Shown here: one piece after another, positions 53,947 to 60,495 of the stretch
Layout: each line of letters opens with the position of its first letter
How positions within the stretch are numbered: position 1 is the stretch's first letter
Assembly: GCA_028819475.1 (NCBI GenBank)
Contig: JAPPLJ010000055.1
Span: forward strand, 11,957 to 72,451
From: Rhodospirillaceae bacterium
GTDB taxonomy: Bacteria; Pseudomonadota; Alphaproteobacteria; Bin65
DNA: 60,495 nt
Reading direction: 5' to 3'
Translations under genes and position numbers: made by a program
The notes under the pieces: model-generated
Told to the model about the DNA's origin: nothing
What the model saw: only the letters and a program-made list of their open reading frames with translations
The model's database searches: none

Positions 53947-53971
53947 GGCTTCCGGCTCGCATCCCGGCTGT

Positions 53972-54988
53972 CTAGGCCAGCCCCGCCTTGACCGCGCTCT
54001 CCGGCAGTTCCGAGCCGAAGCAGCGCTGGTAGTATTCCGCGATAGTCGGGCGCTCGACCTCGTCGCACTTGTTGAGGAATGTCACCCGGAAGGCATAGCC
54101 CAGGTCGCCGAAGATGGTGGCGTTCTGCGCCCACATGATGACCGTCCGCGGCGACATCACGGTCGAGATGTCCCCGGCCATGAAGCCGGAGCGGCTGAGG
54201 TCGGCGACCGCCACCATCGCGCCGATCTTCTCCCTGCCCTCCTTCGTGTCGTACTCCGGCGCCTTGGCGAGGACGATCTTCACCTCCGCCTCGTGCTCCA
54301 GGTAGTTCAGCGTGCCGACGATCGACCAGCGGTCCATCTGGCCCTGGTTGATCTGCTGGGTGCCGTGATACAGGCCGGTCGTGTCGCCGAGGCCGACCGT
54401 GTTCGAGGTCGAGAACAGGCGGAACGAGCGGTGCGGGCGGATCACCCGGCTCTGGTCGAGCAGGGTCAGCTTGCCCTCGACCTCCAGCACCCGCTGGATC
54501 ACGAACATGACGTCCGGCCGGCCGGCGTCGTATTCGTCGAACACCAGAGCGGTCGGCCGCTGGATCGCCCAGGGCAGGATCCCTTCGCGGAACTCCGTGA
54601 TCTGCTTGCCGTCGCGCAGCACGATGGCATCCTTGCCGACGAGGTCGATCCGGCTGATGTGGCTATCCAGGTTGATGCGGATGCACGGCCAGTTGAGGCG
54701 CGCCGCGACCTGCTCGATATGGGTCGACTTGCCGGTGCCGTGATAGCCCTGGATCATGACCCGCCGGTTGTGCGCGAAGCCGGCGAGGATCGCGAGCGTC
54801 GTCTCGTAATCGAAATAGTAGGCGGGGTCGATGTCCGGGACGTGGGAATCCTGCTGGCTGAACGCCGGCACCTCCCAGTCGATGTCGAGTCCGAAGGTCT
54901 GCCGGACATGCACCTTGATGTCCGGGTCGGAAACGACGATCTCGCTCATCGGCGCGGCGTCGGCCGTGCTGGCGGGGGCGTTGCTCAC
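53972..54988 (-). CDS. cobS: cobaltochelatase subunit CobS (AAA+)
   Basis: A 338-residue MoxR-like AAA+ ATPase: Walker [14 protein letters not shown], Walker [16 protein letters not shown], sensor-1 [11 protein letters not shown]. It forms the ATP-driven ring with CobT. GTG 54988 is the longest reasonable start; ATG 54949 ([10 protein letters not shown]) is equally possible because both have weak ribosome sites. Typical CobS length is about 330. Confidence 0.93.
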   Translation of the reverse strand: MSNAPASTADAAPMSEIVVSDPDIKVHVRQTFGLDIDWEVPAFSQQDSHVPDIDPAYYFDYETTLAILAGFAHNRRVMIQGYHGTGKSTHIEQVAARLNWPCIRINLDSHISRIDLVGKDAIVLRDGKQITEFREGILPWAIQRPTALVFDEYDAGRPDVMFVIQRVLEVEGKLTLLDQSRVIRPHRSFRLFSTSNTVGLGDTTGLYHGTQQINQGQMDRWSIVGTLNYLEHEAEVKIVLAKAPEYDTKEGREKIGAMVAVADLSRSGFMAGDISTVMSPRTVIMWAQNATIFGDLGYAFRVTFLNKCDEVERPTIAEYYQRCFGSELPESAVKAGLA

Positions 54989-55041
54989 TGTTTCGCCTTT
55001 CGTTGGTGGCGTCGGCTCCGGCCGGGGCGGCGGGGCGGTCG

Positions 55042-55653
55042 TCAGCGGCCGCGCGGCGCGCCCAGGCTGTTCTTCAGAACCGTATAGGCCTCGTTGATGG
55101 CCTTCAGCCGGTTTTCCGCGGCCGCGTCGCCATCGTTCGCGTCGGGGTGATATTTCTTGGCGAGCGCCTTGTAGCGCGCCTTCACCTCTGTCATATCGGC
55201 CGCGCCGGTCAACTGCAAGGTCTCGAGCGCGCGCTGTTCTGCCGTACCCCGGGCGCGGCGCGCGGCGGCGGATCCCGCCCTGCGCCGGCCGTTCGGGCCG
55301 ATAAATCCGGCCGTTTCGCCCAGCGTGGCGTCGACGGCGTCGAACCCGTCCGCCATGCGTCCGACGCGCATGCCGAGCGGCCAGGTCGGCCGGCGGCCCA
55401 GGGTATCGCGCTGGATTTCGCGCTCGATCTGCTCCTCGCTCAGGCCTTTGTAATAGTTCCACGCCTTGTTGTATTCGGCGGCGTGCGGGAAGCAGAACCA
55501 GTAGTAGTCGTCGAGCGCGGCCGGCGATTTGGGCGCCCGGTGCCCGGCGGCCTCGGTACAGGTCGGGTGGTCGCAGATCCTGCCCGGCGCCGGTTTCCGC
55601 AAACCGAGCGATTCGCCGAGATTGTCGAAGGTTTCGAGCGGGATTTTGCGCAT
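55042..55653 (-). CDS. DnaJ-like J-domain protein
   Basis: A 203-residue protein with a C-terminal J-domain (about 145-200): [20 protein letters not shown] has the HPD triad, then [14 protein letters not shown]. The N-terminal half is unknown ([32 protein letters not shown]) and holds possible Cys/His metal ligands. This gene type sits upstream of cobS in many Alphaproteobacteria. A Hsp70 co-chaperone for a specific client is implied. Confidence 0.85.
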   Translation of the reverse strand: MRKIPLETFDNLGESLGLRKPAPGRICDHPTCTEAAGHRAPKSPAALDDYYWFCFPHAAEYNKAWNYYKGLSEEQIEREIQRDTLGRRPTWPLGMRVGRMADGFDAVDATLGETAGFIGPNGRRRAGSAAARRARGTAEQRALETLQLTGAADMTEVKARYKALAKKYHPDANDGDAAAENRLKAINEAYTVLKNSLGAPRGR

Positions 55654-55720
55654 GCTGCACTATGGCGCGCAGCTTCGCCCGGCACAAGGAGAGGAAGGCC
55701 GCGGCCCGGCGGCGGCGCGG

Positions 55721-56668
55721 TCAGGCCCCGGTCGCGGTGAGGGTTTCCCTTCGATCCGACCAGGCGACGATGGCGACGCCGCCGGCAATCAGCGTGAGGC
55801 CGAGCAGCAATGAAACGGTCACGGGTTCGTCCAGTATCAGGGCGCTCAGCAGCAGCCCGCCAGCCGGGACTCCGAGCATGGCAAGCGAGGTCGTGACCGC
55901 CGGCAGCGCCCGGTTTATCGAAATGACGGCCCAGACCGCGAGCGCCGTCGCCAGCGACCCGTTGTAGAGCAGGACCAGAACGGAGCCGGCGTTCCACTCG
56001 ATCGCGGCGCCGCTGTCGCCCGCCAGGGCGATGACCAGCCCGATCACCGCGGCGATCAGCAACTGCCACGGCACGGCGTCCATCGGCGTGCAGCGCCAGA
56101 CATGGCGCTTGACGACAACGATTCCCGTCGCCCAGCACAGTGCGCTGGCAAGCAGCATTGCGTTGCCGATCACGACCCGGACATCGGACCAGTCGAAGGA
56201 CATGGGATTGAACAGCACCGCGAGGCCCGCCAGGCCCGCCAGCAGGCCGAGCGCGCGCAGCGCGGTCAGCCGTTCGCCGAGAAACAGGATGGCGCCGGGC
56301 ACGACCCAGATCGGCGTCGTATAGGCCAGCAGGGCGGCGCGGCCCGCCGGTACGAATTGCAGGCCCCAGTGAACCAGGGTCATGAACAGTCCGATCTGGA
56401 TCGTCCCGACGACCGCGATCATCGGCCAGTCGTGGCGCGGCGGGACCCTGAGGCGTCCCAGCAGCGCAAGCAGGATGAACAGCGTCGCCGCGCCCAGCCC
56501 GAGGCGCAGGAAGGTGAACCAGAAGGGCGGCAGCCAGACCAGGCCGATCTTCATTATCGGCCAGTTGACGCCCCAGAAACACACGACCACGCCGAGCAGG
56601 CCATAGGCGGCGGCCGCCGAATGGGGGGCCGGCCGGTCGGCCGGCGGAGTGTCAGCAGGGTCGGTCAT
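55721..56668 (-). CDS. EamA/DMT-family permease
   Basis: A 315-residue ten-helix drug/metabolite transporter; two EamA repeats (AAAYGLLGVVVCFWGVNWPI; GNAMLLASALCWATGIVVVKRH) are visible. ATG 56668 is chosen because it begins the first helix with a short tail. Export of an amino acid or a metabolite is the usual role. It is divergent from bolA. Confidence 0.85.
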   Translation of the reverse strand: MTDPADTPPADRPAPHSAAAAYGLLGVVVCFWGVNWPIMKIGLVWLPPFWFTFLRLGLGAATLFILLALLGRLRVPPRHDWPMIAVVGTIQIGLFMTLVHWGLQFVPAGRAALLAYTTPIWVVPGAILFLGERLTALRALGLLAGLAGLAVLFNPMSFDWSDVRVVIGNAMLLASALCWATGIVVVKRHVWRCTPMDAVPWQLLIAAVIGLVIALAGDSGAAIEWNAGSVLVLLYNGSLATALAVWAVISINRALPAVTTSLAMLGVPAGGLLLSALILDEPVTVSLLLGLTLIAGGVAIVAWSDRRETLTATGA

Positions 56669-56816
56669 ATAACGGGGCAGGGAAGCGGCGGGCGGGCCGC
56701 GGTGAATGGACGGGGCGAACGGAACGTCTTGACCGGGCGGCCGGACAGGCGCCACTTGTGCCGCTGTGGCGGTGCCGCCGTCCACAACCTGTTTGTCTCA
56801 AGCGGAGGATCCGCCG

Positions 56817-57095
56817 ATGAGCGTCGCCGAGAGGATCCGCGCCAAGCTCGCCGAAACCTTTGCGCCGGCCGCGCTCGACGTGGTCGACGAATCGCATATG
56901 CACAGGGGCCATGTCGGGGCGCGCCCGGGCGGGGAGACGCATTTCCGCGTTTTCATGACCGCGGCGGCCTTCGACGGCCTGAGCCGGGTCGAACGGCAGC
57001 GCCGGGTCTACGACGCGCTGGCGGAGGAACTGGCCGGACCGGTCCACGCGCTGGCGCTCAAGCTGGACGCGCCGGCCCCTCCGAACCCCAAGTAG
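56817..57095 (+). CDS. bolA: BolA-family protein
   Basis: A 92-residue protein of the BolA type: RIRAKLAETFAPAALDVVDE, HVGARPGGETHFRVF, and the helix LSRVERQRRVYDALAEEL with the conserved VHALALKL end. The conserved His is kept in ESHMHRGH. BolA works with monothiol glutaredoxins in Fe-S assembly and iron signalling. ATG 56817 follows GGAGG. Confidence 0.9.
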   Translation: MSVAERIRAKLAETFAPAALDVVDESHMHRGHVGARPGGETHFRVFMTAAAFDGLSRVERQRRVYDALAEELAGPVHALALKLDAPAPPNPK

Positions 57096-57164
57096 CCCCT
57101 GACGTTCCTCACTCCGGCAAAAAAGGATTGTCCGTATTGCTGTGTGGTGCCGGACGACTCTGGA

Positions 57165-57196
57165 CCCCGGATTTCCGCTTCGCTCCATCCGGGGTG
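57165..57196 (-). repeat. 32-bp palindromic genomic repeat, copy 2
   Basis: Inverted copy of the element at 46554-46585 with three mismatches. Flanks differ, so only the short element is shared. Confidence 0.65.
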
Positions 57197-57272
57197 GCAC
57201 TGAGGAATAGGTAACGGCGGCGGCAATCGGAACGACAGTGGGCCGCAAATCTATAGTCTCGGATATAGTCCC

Positions 57273-57299
57273 AAAAAAGGGGCGGCCGTGAGGCCGCCC
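57273..57299 (-). terminator. minus-strand terminator 2
   Basis: On the minus strand GGGCGGCC-TCAC-GGCCGCCC is an 8-bp GC stem followed by CCTTTTTT. It lies downstream of terminator 1 and would catch read-through. Confidence 0.75.
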
Positions 57300-57325
57300 T
57301 TGGAGTCGCTGATGAGGAGTGACGG

Positions 57326-57455
57326 AAAAAACGCCCTGTGGGCGTTGGTTCCAACGGCGATCTGTCCATAGACAAAATCACCAAACTAATGAGACTGAAT
57401 GAGTGTTCATTCAGGCCCGACTGGTGATTTATACAGATTTTCAAAACGTTGTCAA
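57326..57455 (-). ncRNA. candidate small RNA with its own promoter and terminator
   Basis: On the minus strand TTGACA (57455-57450) and TATAAA (57433-57428) with 16-bp spacing form a near-consensus promoter, with start near 57421. A stem AACGCCC-ACA-GGGCGTT followed by TTTTT ends at 57326, giving an RNA of about 95 nt. An inverted repeat at 57396-57413 is just after the start. A short frame (ATG at 57369) runs through both terminators, so a leader peptide or attenuator is an alternative. The evidence is signals only. Confidence 0.5.
57396..57413. promoter_or_regulatory. TetR-type inverted repeat
   Basis: TGAATGA-GTGT-TCATTCA, a perfect 7-bp inverted repeat just downstream of the candidate small-RNA start. 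It has the look of a TetR-family operator. A related string TGAATGAATGTTCA occurs at 59822. Confidence 0.5.
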
Positions 57456-57681
57456 ACAAAAATGAGTAAAACTTGAATTAAATTATCTAACTCATTGAGA
57501 AATCTTGAATATTTTAACAATCTATTTTGCGGAATGGACGAAATCATTCCGTCGGACCGTGCAGTTCCGCCCAATTTCCCGCGTCACCGCTCGACCTGGA
57601 ATCCTCCGGAAAGCCACGGTCCGCGCGGCGCCGTAGAGCCGGCGCGGCAGCAAGGCCATGCGTTTCGGCGGCGTCGGGCGG

Positions 57682-58242
57682 TCAGGCGCCGGTGTAGAAT
57701 TCCGGGAAGCGTTCCCTGACGATCGGGCCGTCGCTCGCCATCGCGTGACAGGTGTCGACCACGAGCGGCTTGCGCCGGGGCTTGTCCGGATCCGGCTTCC
57801 GGCGGCCCTTCACCCGGCTTTTCGCGACGTGGGTCTGGAAGGCCACGGTGCCGAGCTGGGCCAGCATCTCGACGAGATGGGTGCAGCCCTTGCGCCCGCC
57901 GACCCGCTGCCGGACCTCGCGCATCCAGCCGACGCCGATCCGGATGCCGGCCAGCGCGGCAAACGACGGAGTGATGTCCGGGCAGACCGCGTAGGGGTGG
58001 AGATCGGTCGCAGCCTCGCAGGCCTGGATGACGAGACCGTCGTCGACCGTCAGCCTGATCCACATGTCATGGACCGGCGTCTCCGGCTCGACCCAGCCGC
58101 GGAAGCCGCCGTCGTAGCCGTAGCTCTTGTTGTCGGTGAGATGGCCCTCGATATCCCACAGCCCGTCGTCGCGGATATAGCCGCGCATCTCGATCGCGCG
58201 GGTATGGAGCAGCTCGCGGGAGGCGGGTTCGGAAAGCGGCAT
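57682..58242 (-). CDS. DUF2889-type protein
   Basis: A 186-residue protein resembling the DUF2889 family. It begins MPLSEPASRELLHTRAIEMR and has RGYIRDDGLWDIEGHLTD, IRLTVDDGLVIQACEAATD and KGCTHLVEMLAQLGTVAFQT. ATG 58242 follows GGAG. Function unknown; members occur alone or near steroid or aromatic catabolism. The Cys and His residues in CPDITPSF/GCTHLVE could be functional. It reads toward the minus-strand terminators at 57.3 kb. Confidence 0.7.
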   Translation of the reverse strand: MPLSEPASRELLHTRAIEMRGYIRDDGLWDIEGHLTDNKSYGYDGGFRGWVEPETPVHDMWIRLTVDDGLVIQACEAATDLHPYAVCPDITPSFAALAGIRIGVGWMREVRQRVGGRKGCTHLVEMLAQLGTVAFQTHVAKSRVKGRRKPDPDKPRRKPLVVDTCHAMASDGPIVRERFPEFYTGA

Positions 58243-58641
58243 GGCGGGCTCCGGAGGATTGCGGGCGGGAAGGTCGCCTTTTGTGCGCCCGTTGTGCGAC
58301 AGGGCCCCACCGGCCGTCACGGTAGAGTTTGTCGCGACCGGCGGCCCGGCGGGGCCGATGGCGCCGCCTGCACGCGCCGTAGCCCGCCATCCTGCCCCGG
58401 ATTTCCGGGGCGCCGTGGGAATTTCCCGTCAATCTCCCCAATATTGGGGAGATACAAATGCTGCGCGACCGCCTAGGATTCCATACCCGAACCGGTGCCG
58501 CGCATGGCGGTTCTCCGGCTGCGGGCGGGCAGCAGCAATGTCGAAAGTCGCAGAGACAATACGGAATCAGGGAAGGCGTCCAGCGCCGGCGCGAACGGCG
58601 GGCACAGGGCCGGTACGGCGCCGGCAACCGGCGACGCCCCG
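58243..58641. other. divergent intergenic region
   Basis: About 400 bp with a palindrome at 58433-58452. Several frames start in it (for example a GTG at 58495 in the frame of the next gene), but none adds recognisable sequence. Confidence 0.5.
58433..58452. promoter_or_regulatory. perfect 20-bp palindrome, candidate operator
   Basis: TCTCCCCAATATTGGGGAGA reads the same on both strands over 20 bp. It lies about 190 bp upstream of the LuxR-type gene start and about 190 bp upstream of the divergent DUF2889 gene. A homodimeric regulator, possibly the LuxR protein itself, is the probable ligand. Confidence 0.7.
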
Positions 58642-59793
58642 ATGATCGTCGAAGGTTCGTTCGAGCGCATCCTCGCCGCGCTGCACAAGGCGGCCCTCGA
58701 CCCCGCCGACTGGTCGGGCGCCGCCGCGCTGATCGACGAAGCCCTCGGCACGCATGGCAGCACCCTGGCGTGCGGCGACGGGGAGACGGACGAGGACTTC
58801 CGGCTCTACCTGATGTGGACCTGTCTGCGCGGACAACGGCGCCGGGACTTGGAGCGCCTCTGGATGGAAACCTACCTCCCCGTGGATGAAGGGGTGCCCC
58901 GCCTGCGGCGCCTCCCCTTCAACCGGCTGATCCCCGTCACCGAGCTCTACACCGACGAAGAGCGCAAGACCTCGGAGGCCTACAACGCCCTGCGGACCTT
59001 CGCCCATGCCGGGAACGGGATCGACGTGCGCCTGGACGGGCCCGGCGGCTCGCGCATCATGTGGCAGGTCAACGACCCGGTGGACGGGGAGGGCTGGTCG
59101 TCCGCGCAGCTCGATGCGGTCCGGATGCTCCTGCCCCATATCCGCCAGACCGTGCACGTCCGGCAGACCCTGGCCGGCGCGGGCGCCCTGGGCGCCACGC
59201 TGACGGAGTTGCTCGAGGCCGGCGGCCTCGGCGTCGTCCAGCTCGACGCGCGCGGGCGGATCGTGGCGGCGAACGACCGCGCCCGCGATCTGCTGCGGTC
59301 CGGCGACGGTCTGTTCGACATAGACGGGTTCCTGTTCGCCCGCACGCGGCGGAACAATGACGGTCTCCAGAAAATCCTGGGCCGCGCCCTGCCGCCGCTC
59401 GGAGTTCGTGGCGCCGGCGGCTTGACGATCGTGAGACGCCCGGGCGCGCTGCCGCCGCTGGTGCTGCACGCGATTCCGGTGGACCGGCAGGAGACGGACC
59501 ACCCGGCGTGGCCGGTTGCGGCGCTGGTCCTGATCGTCGACCCGGCCGGCGGGGCCGGTGTCGATCCCGCCGCGGCCGCAGCTGCCCTCGGCCTCACGCG
59601 GACGGAGAGCCGGGTGGCGGTTCTGCTGGCCCGGGGCATGAGCGTCAAAGAGATCGCCAAGGCGACCGGCCGCAAGGAAAGCACGATCCGCACGCATGTG
59701 AAGCACATGTTCGCCAAGCACGGCCTCTCGCGGCAGGCGGACCTGGTGCGTCTGGTGCAGTCCCTGGCCGGCGCCCGGGACGTTCGCGGCTGA
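58642..59793 (+). CDS. LuxR-type helix-turn-helix regulator
   Basis: A 383-residue protein with a C-terminal LuxR HTH (about 320-375): LGLTRTESRVAVLLARGMSV, KEIAKATGRKESTIRTHVKH. The N-terminal part (FERILAALHKAALDPADWSG) and a PAS-like middle (LEAGGLGVVQLDARGRIVAA) form a sensor region. It is not of the autoinducer-binding type. ATG 58642 begins the alignable sequence; a GTG at 58495 would add a 49-residue low-complexity leader. Confidence 0.8.
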   Translation: MIVEGSFERILAALHKAALDPADWSGAAALIDEALGTHGSTLACGDGETDEDFRLYLMWTCLRGQRRRDLERLWMETYLPVDEGVPRLRRLPFNRLIPVTELYTDEERKTSEAYNALRTFAHAGNGIDVRLDGPGGSRIMWQVNDPVDGEGWSSAQLDAVRMLLPHIRQTVHVRQTLAGAGALGATLTELLEAGGLGVVQLDARGRIVAANDRARDLLRSGDGLFDIDGFLFARTRRNNDGLQKILGRALPPLGVRGAGGLTIVRRPGALPPLVLHAIPVDRQETDHPAWPVAALVLIVDPAGGAGVDPAAAAAALGLTRTESRVAVLLARGMSVKEIAKATGRKESTIRTHVKHMFAKHGLSRQADLVRLVQSLAGARDVRG

Positions 59794-60495
59794 AGACGGA
59801 CACCGGAAAGCGCCCGGATTTTGAATGAATGTTCAATTTTTTTCTTTTACTTTTTTTGTGCGTCCGGCAGCCCTAACCCTTTGGAATCGTTGGAAAGACG
59901 CCGTTCGGGAGGGCAAGAAAATAATCCAGATAGGAAATTTTCCTGCCTCCCGGCCGGGCGCGAGCGCCGGTCGATACCGGGGGCGGCGCCGCCGGGCAGG
60001 ATCGGGGGCGCGATGGCCCGGCGGAATCGGAGGGTCGAACCGGAGGATCGAAGCGGATAACGTCCGGCCGTCAAGCCCGATGGCGCACAGGGCGGCGGAT
60101 CGGATGACCGATCGGCGGCGGATCAAAGCGGGAAGGGTGGAAGGGTCCCGCACGGTCCCCCGGCTGTTTCTTCGTTTGCTTCTTTCTTTGGGGGGATGTC
60201 GGCCGGCCGCAGCAGGCGCACTTCGGGCGTTGACGGAGCCGATATAGGGCGCGGGACCTGCCGTGTCAAGGAATATTATCGAAAAAAAGGAAATTTTATT
60301 GAAAGACCGGCCCGGCGGAGCCCGGCCCATGGATTCCCCTGCGACAGGCCGCTCGGGTCCGCGACGCAATCCCTCCCCCTCTTCAGAGGGGGAGGTCAGG
60401 TGGGGGTGTCGTAACACTTGGCACAGTCATACAGGCGCAGGGACACCCCCATCGACCTCGCTGCGCTCGGCCACTTCCCCCTCTGAAGAGGATTC
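59794..60495. other. gene-poor right end
   Basis: About 700 bp without a supported gene. It begins with TTGAATGAATGTTCAA then a T-rich run (59821-59860), possibly a weak terminator or an operator, and ends in a repeat. Open frames here are low-complexity and carry no domain. Confidence 0.6.
60378..60491. repeat. inverted-repeat element (MITE/REP-like)
   Basis: CCTCTTCAGAGGGGGA at the left and TCCCCCTCTGAAGAGG at the right are terminal inverted repeats; GGGGGTGTC and GGACACCCCC form the inner pair. The right arm has about 20 extra bases (GACCTCGCTGCGCTCGGCCA). No coding capacity, so a non-autonomous or palindromic repeat. Confidence 0.7.

Larger units (their letters stand above)
57096..57681. 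other. intergenic region with a candidate small-RNA unit
   Basis: About 590 bp between bolA and a convergent gene. It holds a palindromic repeat (57165-57196), two minus-strand terminators, an inverted repeat and a strong minus-strand promoter, described separately. The part 57456-57680 is AT-rich, then GC-rich, with no gene. Confidence 0.6.

Noticed and set aside
57109..57369. Minus-strand frame (ATG 57369) as an ordinary protein gene
   Set aside because: It runs through two intrinsic terminators and a palindromic repeat, and its sequence is Arg/Ser/Pro-rich; a leader peptide is possible but a full gene is not supported.
59825..60247. 140-codon frame beginning MNVQFFSFTFFV
   Set aside because: After about 40 codons the translation is Arg/Gly-rich with no family features, there is no clear ribosome site, and overlapping frames on both strands are equally open.

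Overview
The window is high-GC DNA with alphaproteobacterial gene content. The indicators are CobS/CobT-type cobaltochelatase subunits next to a DnaJ-like gene and bolA, an Irr-type iron box, a beta-hydroxyaspartate cycle operon, two TRAP transporters, heterotetrameric sarcosine oxidase and GlxA/GbdR-like regulators. The lifestyle implied is uptake and oxidation of small, often methylated, carbon and nitrogen compounds, typical of marine or host-associated Alphaproteobacteria. The species cannot be named from sequence alone.

Region 1 (1-8.6 kb) looks accessory. It has two LysR regulators, two tyrosine recombinases, a dispersed ~280-bp repeat in two copies, and a surface lipoprotein (TbpB-like) followed by a Slam-type outer-membrane translocator. 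The region ends at a 3'-half of a tRNA-Lys(CTT) at 8568-8614 next to the second integrase, which looks like an attachment-site scar.

Region 2 (8.7-20.8 kb) carries bhcR-bhcABCD, encoding the beta-hydroxyaspartate cycle that turns glyoxylate plus glycine into aspartate. Convergent to it is a minus-strand TRAP operon (dctP-dctQ-dctM) whose last gene is a formate/nitrite-type channel. Then come a cupin, a DJ-1/PfpI protein and an XRE-cupin regulator. AACATAGTT-like sites lie upstream of dctP and of the cupin gene, and a more diverged site lies near the regulator's own promoter.

Region 3 (20.8-23.8 kb) is a hipBA toxin-antitoxin pair with two operators, an NTF2-like protein, and a decayed FitAB pair.

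Region 4 (23.8-41.6 kb) is a methylamine/amino-acid module: soxBDAG (sarcosine oxidase), a divergent Amt transporter with a one-TM partner, a second glycine-oxidase-like flavoprotein, two GlxA/AraC regulators, a second TRAP system, a membrane adenylate/guanylate cyclase and an aldehyde dehydrogenase. Glycine from sarcosine is a substrate of the aldolase in region 2, so regions 2 and 4 may be metabolically linked.

Region 5 (41.7-48.4 kb) is a branched-chain-type ABC operon (livKHMGF) with a downstream acyl-CoA synthetase. Region 6 (48.3-60.5 kb) holds a Dps gene with an Irr-type box, a tandem pair of PD-(D/E)XK-like proteins, an 8-oxoguanine-deaminase-like amidohydrolase, cobT-cobS-dnaJ-like, an EamA permease, bolA, a DUF2889-like gene, a LuxR-type regulator behind a perfect palindrome, and an apparent small minus-strand transcription unit near 57.4 kb. 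The right end is repeat DNA.
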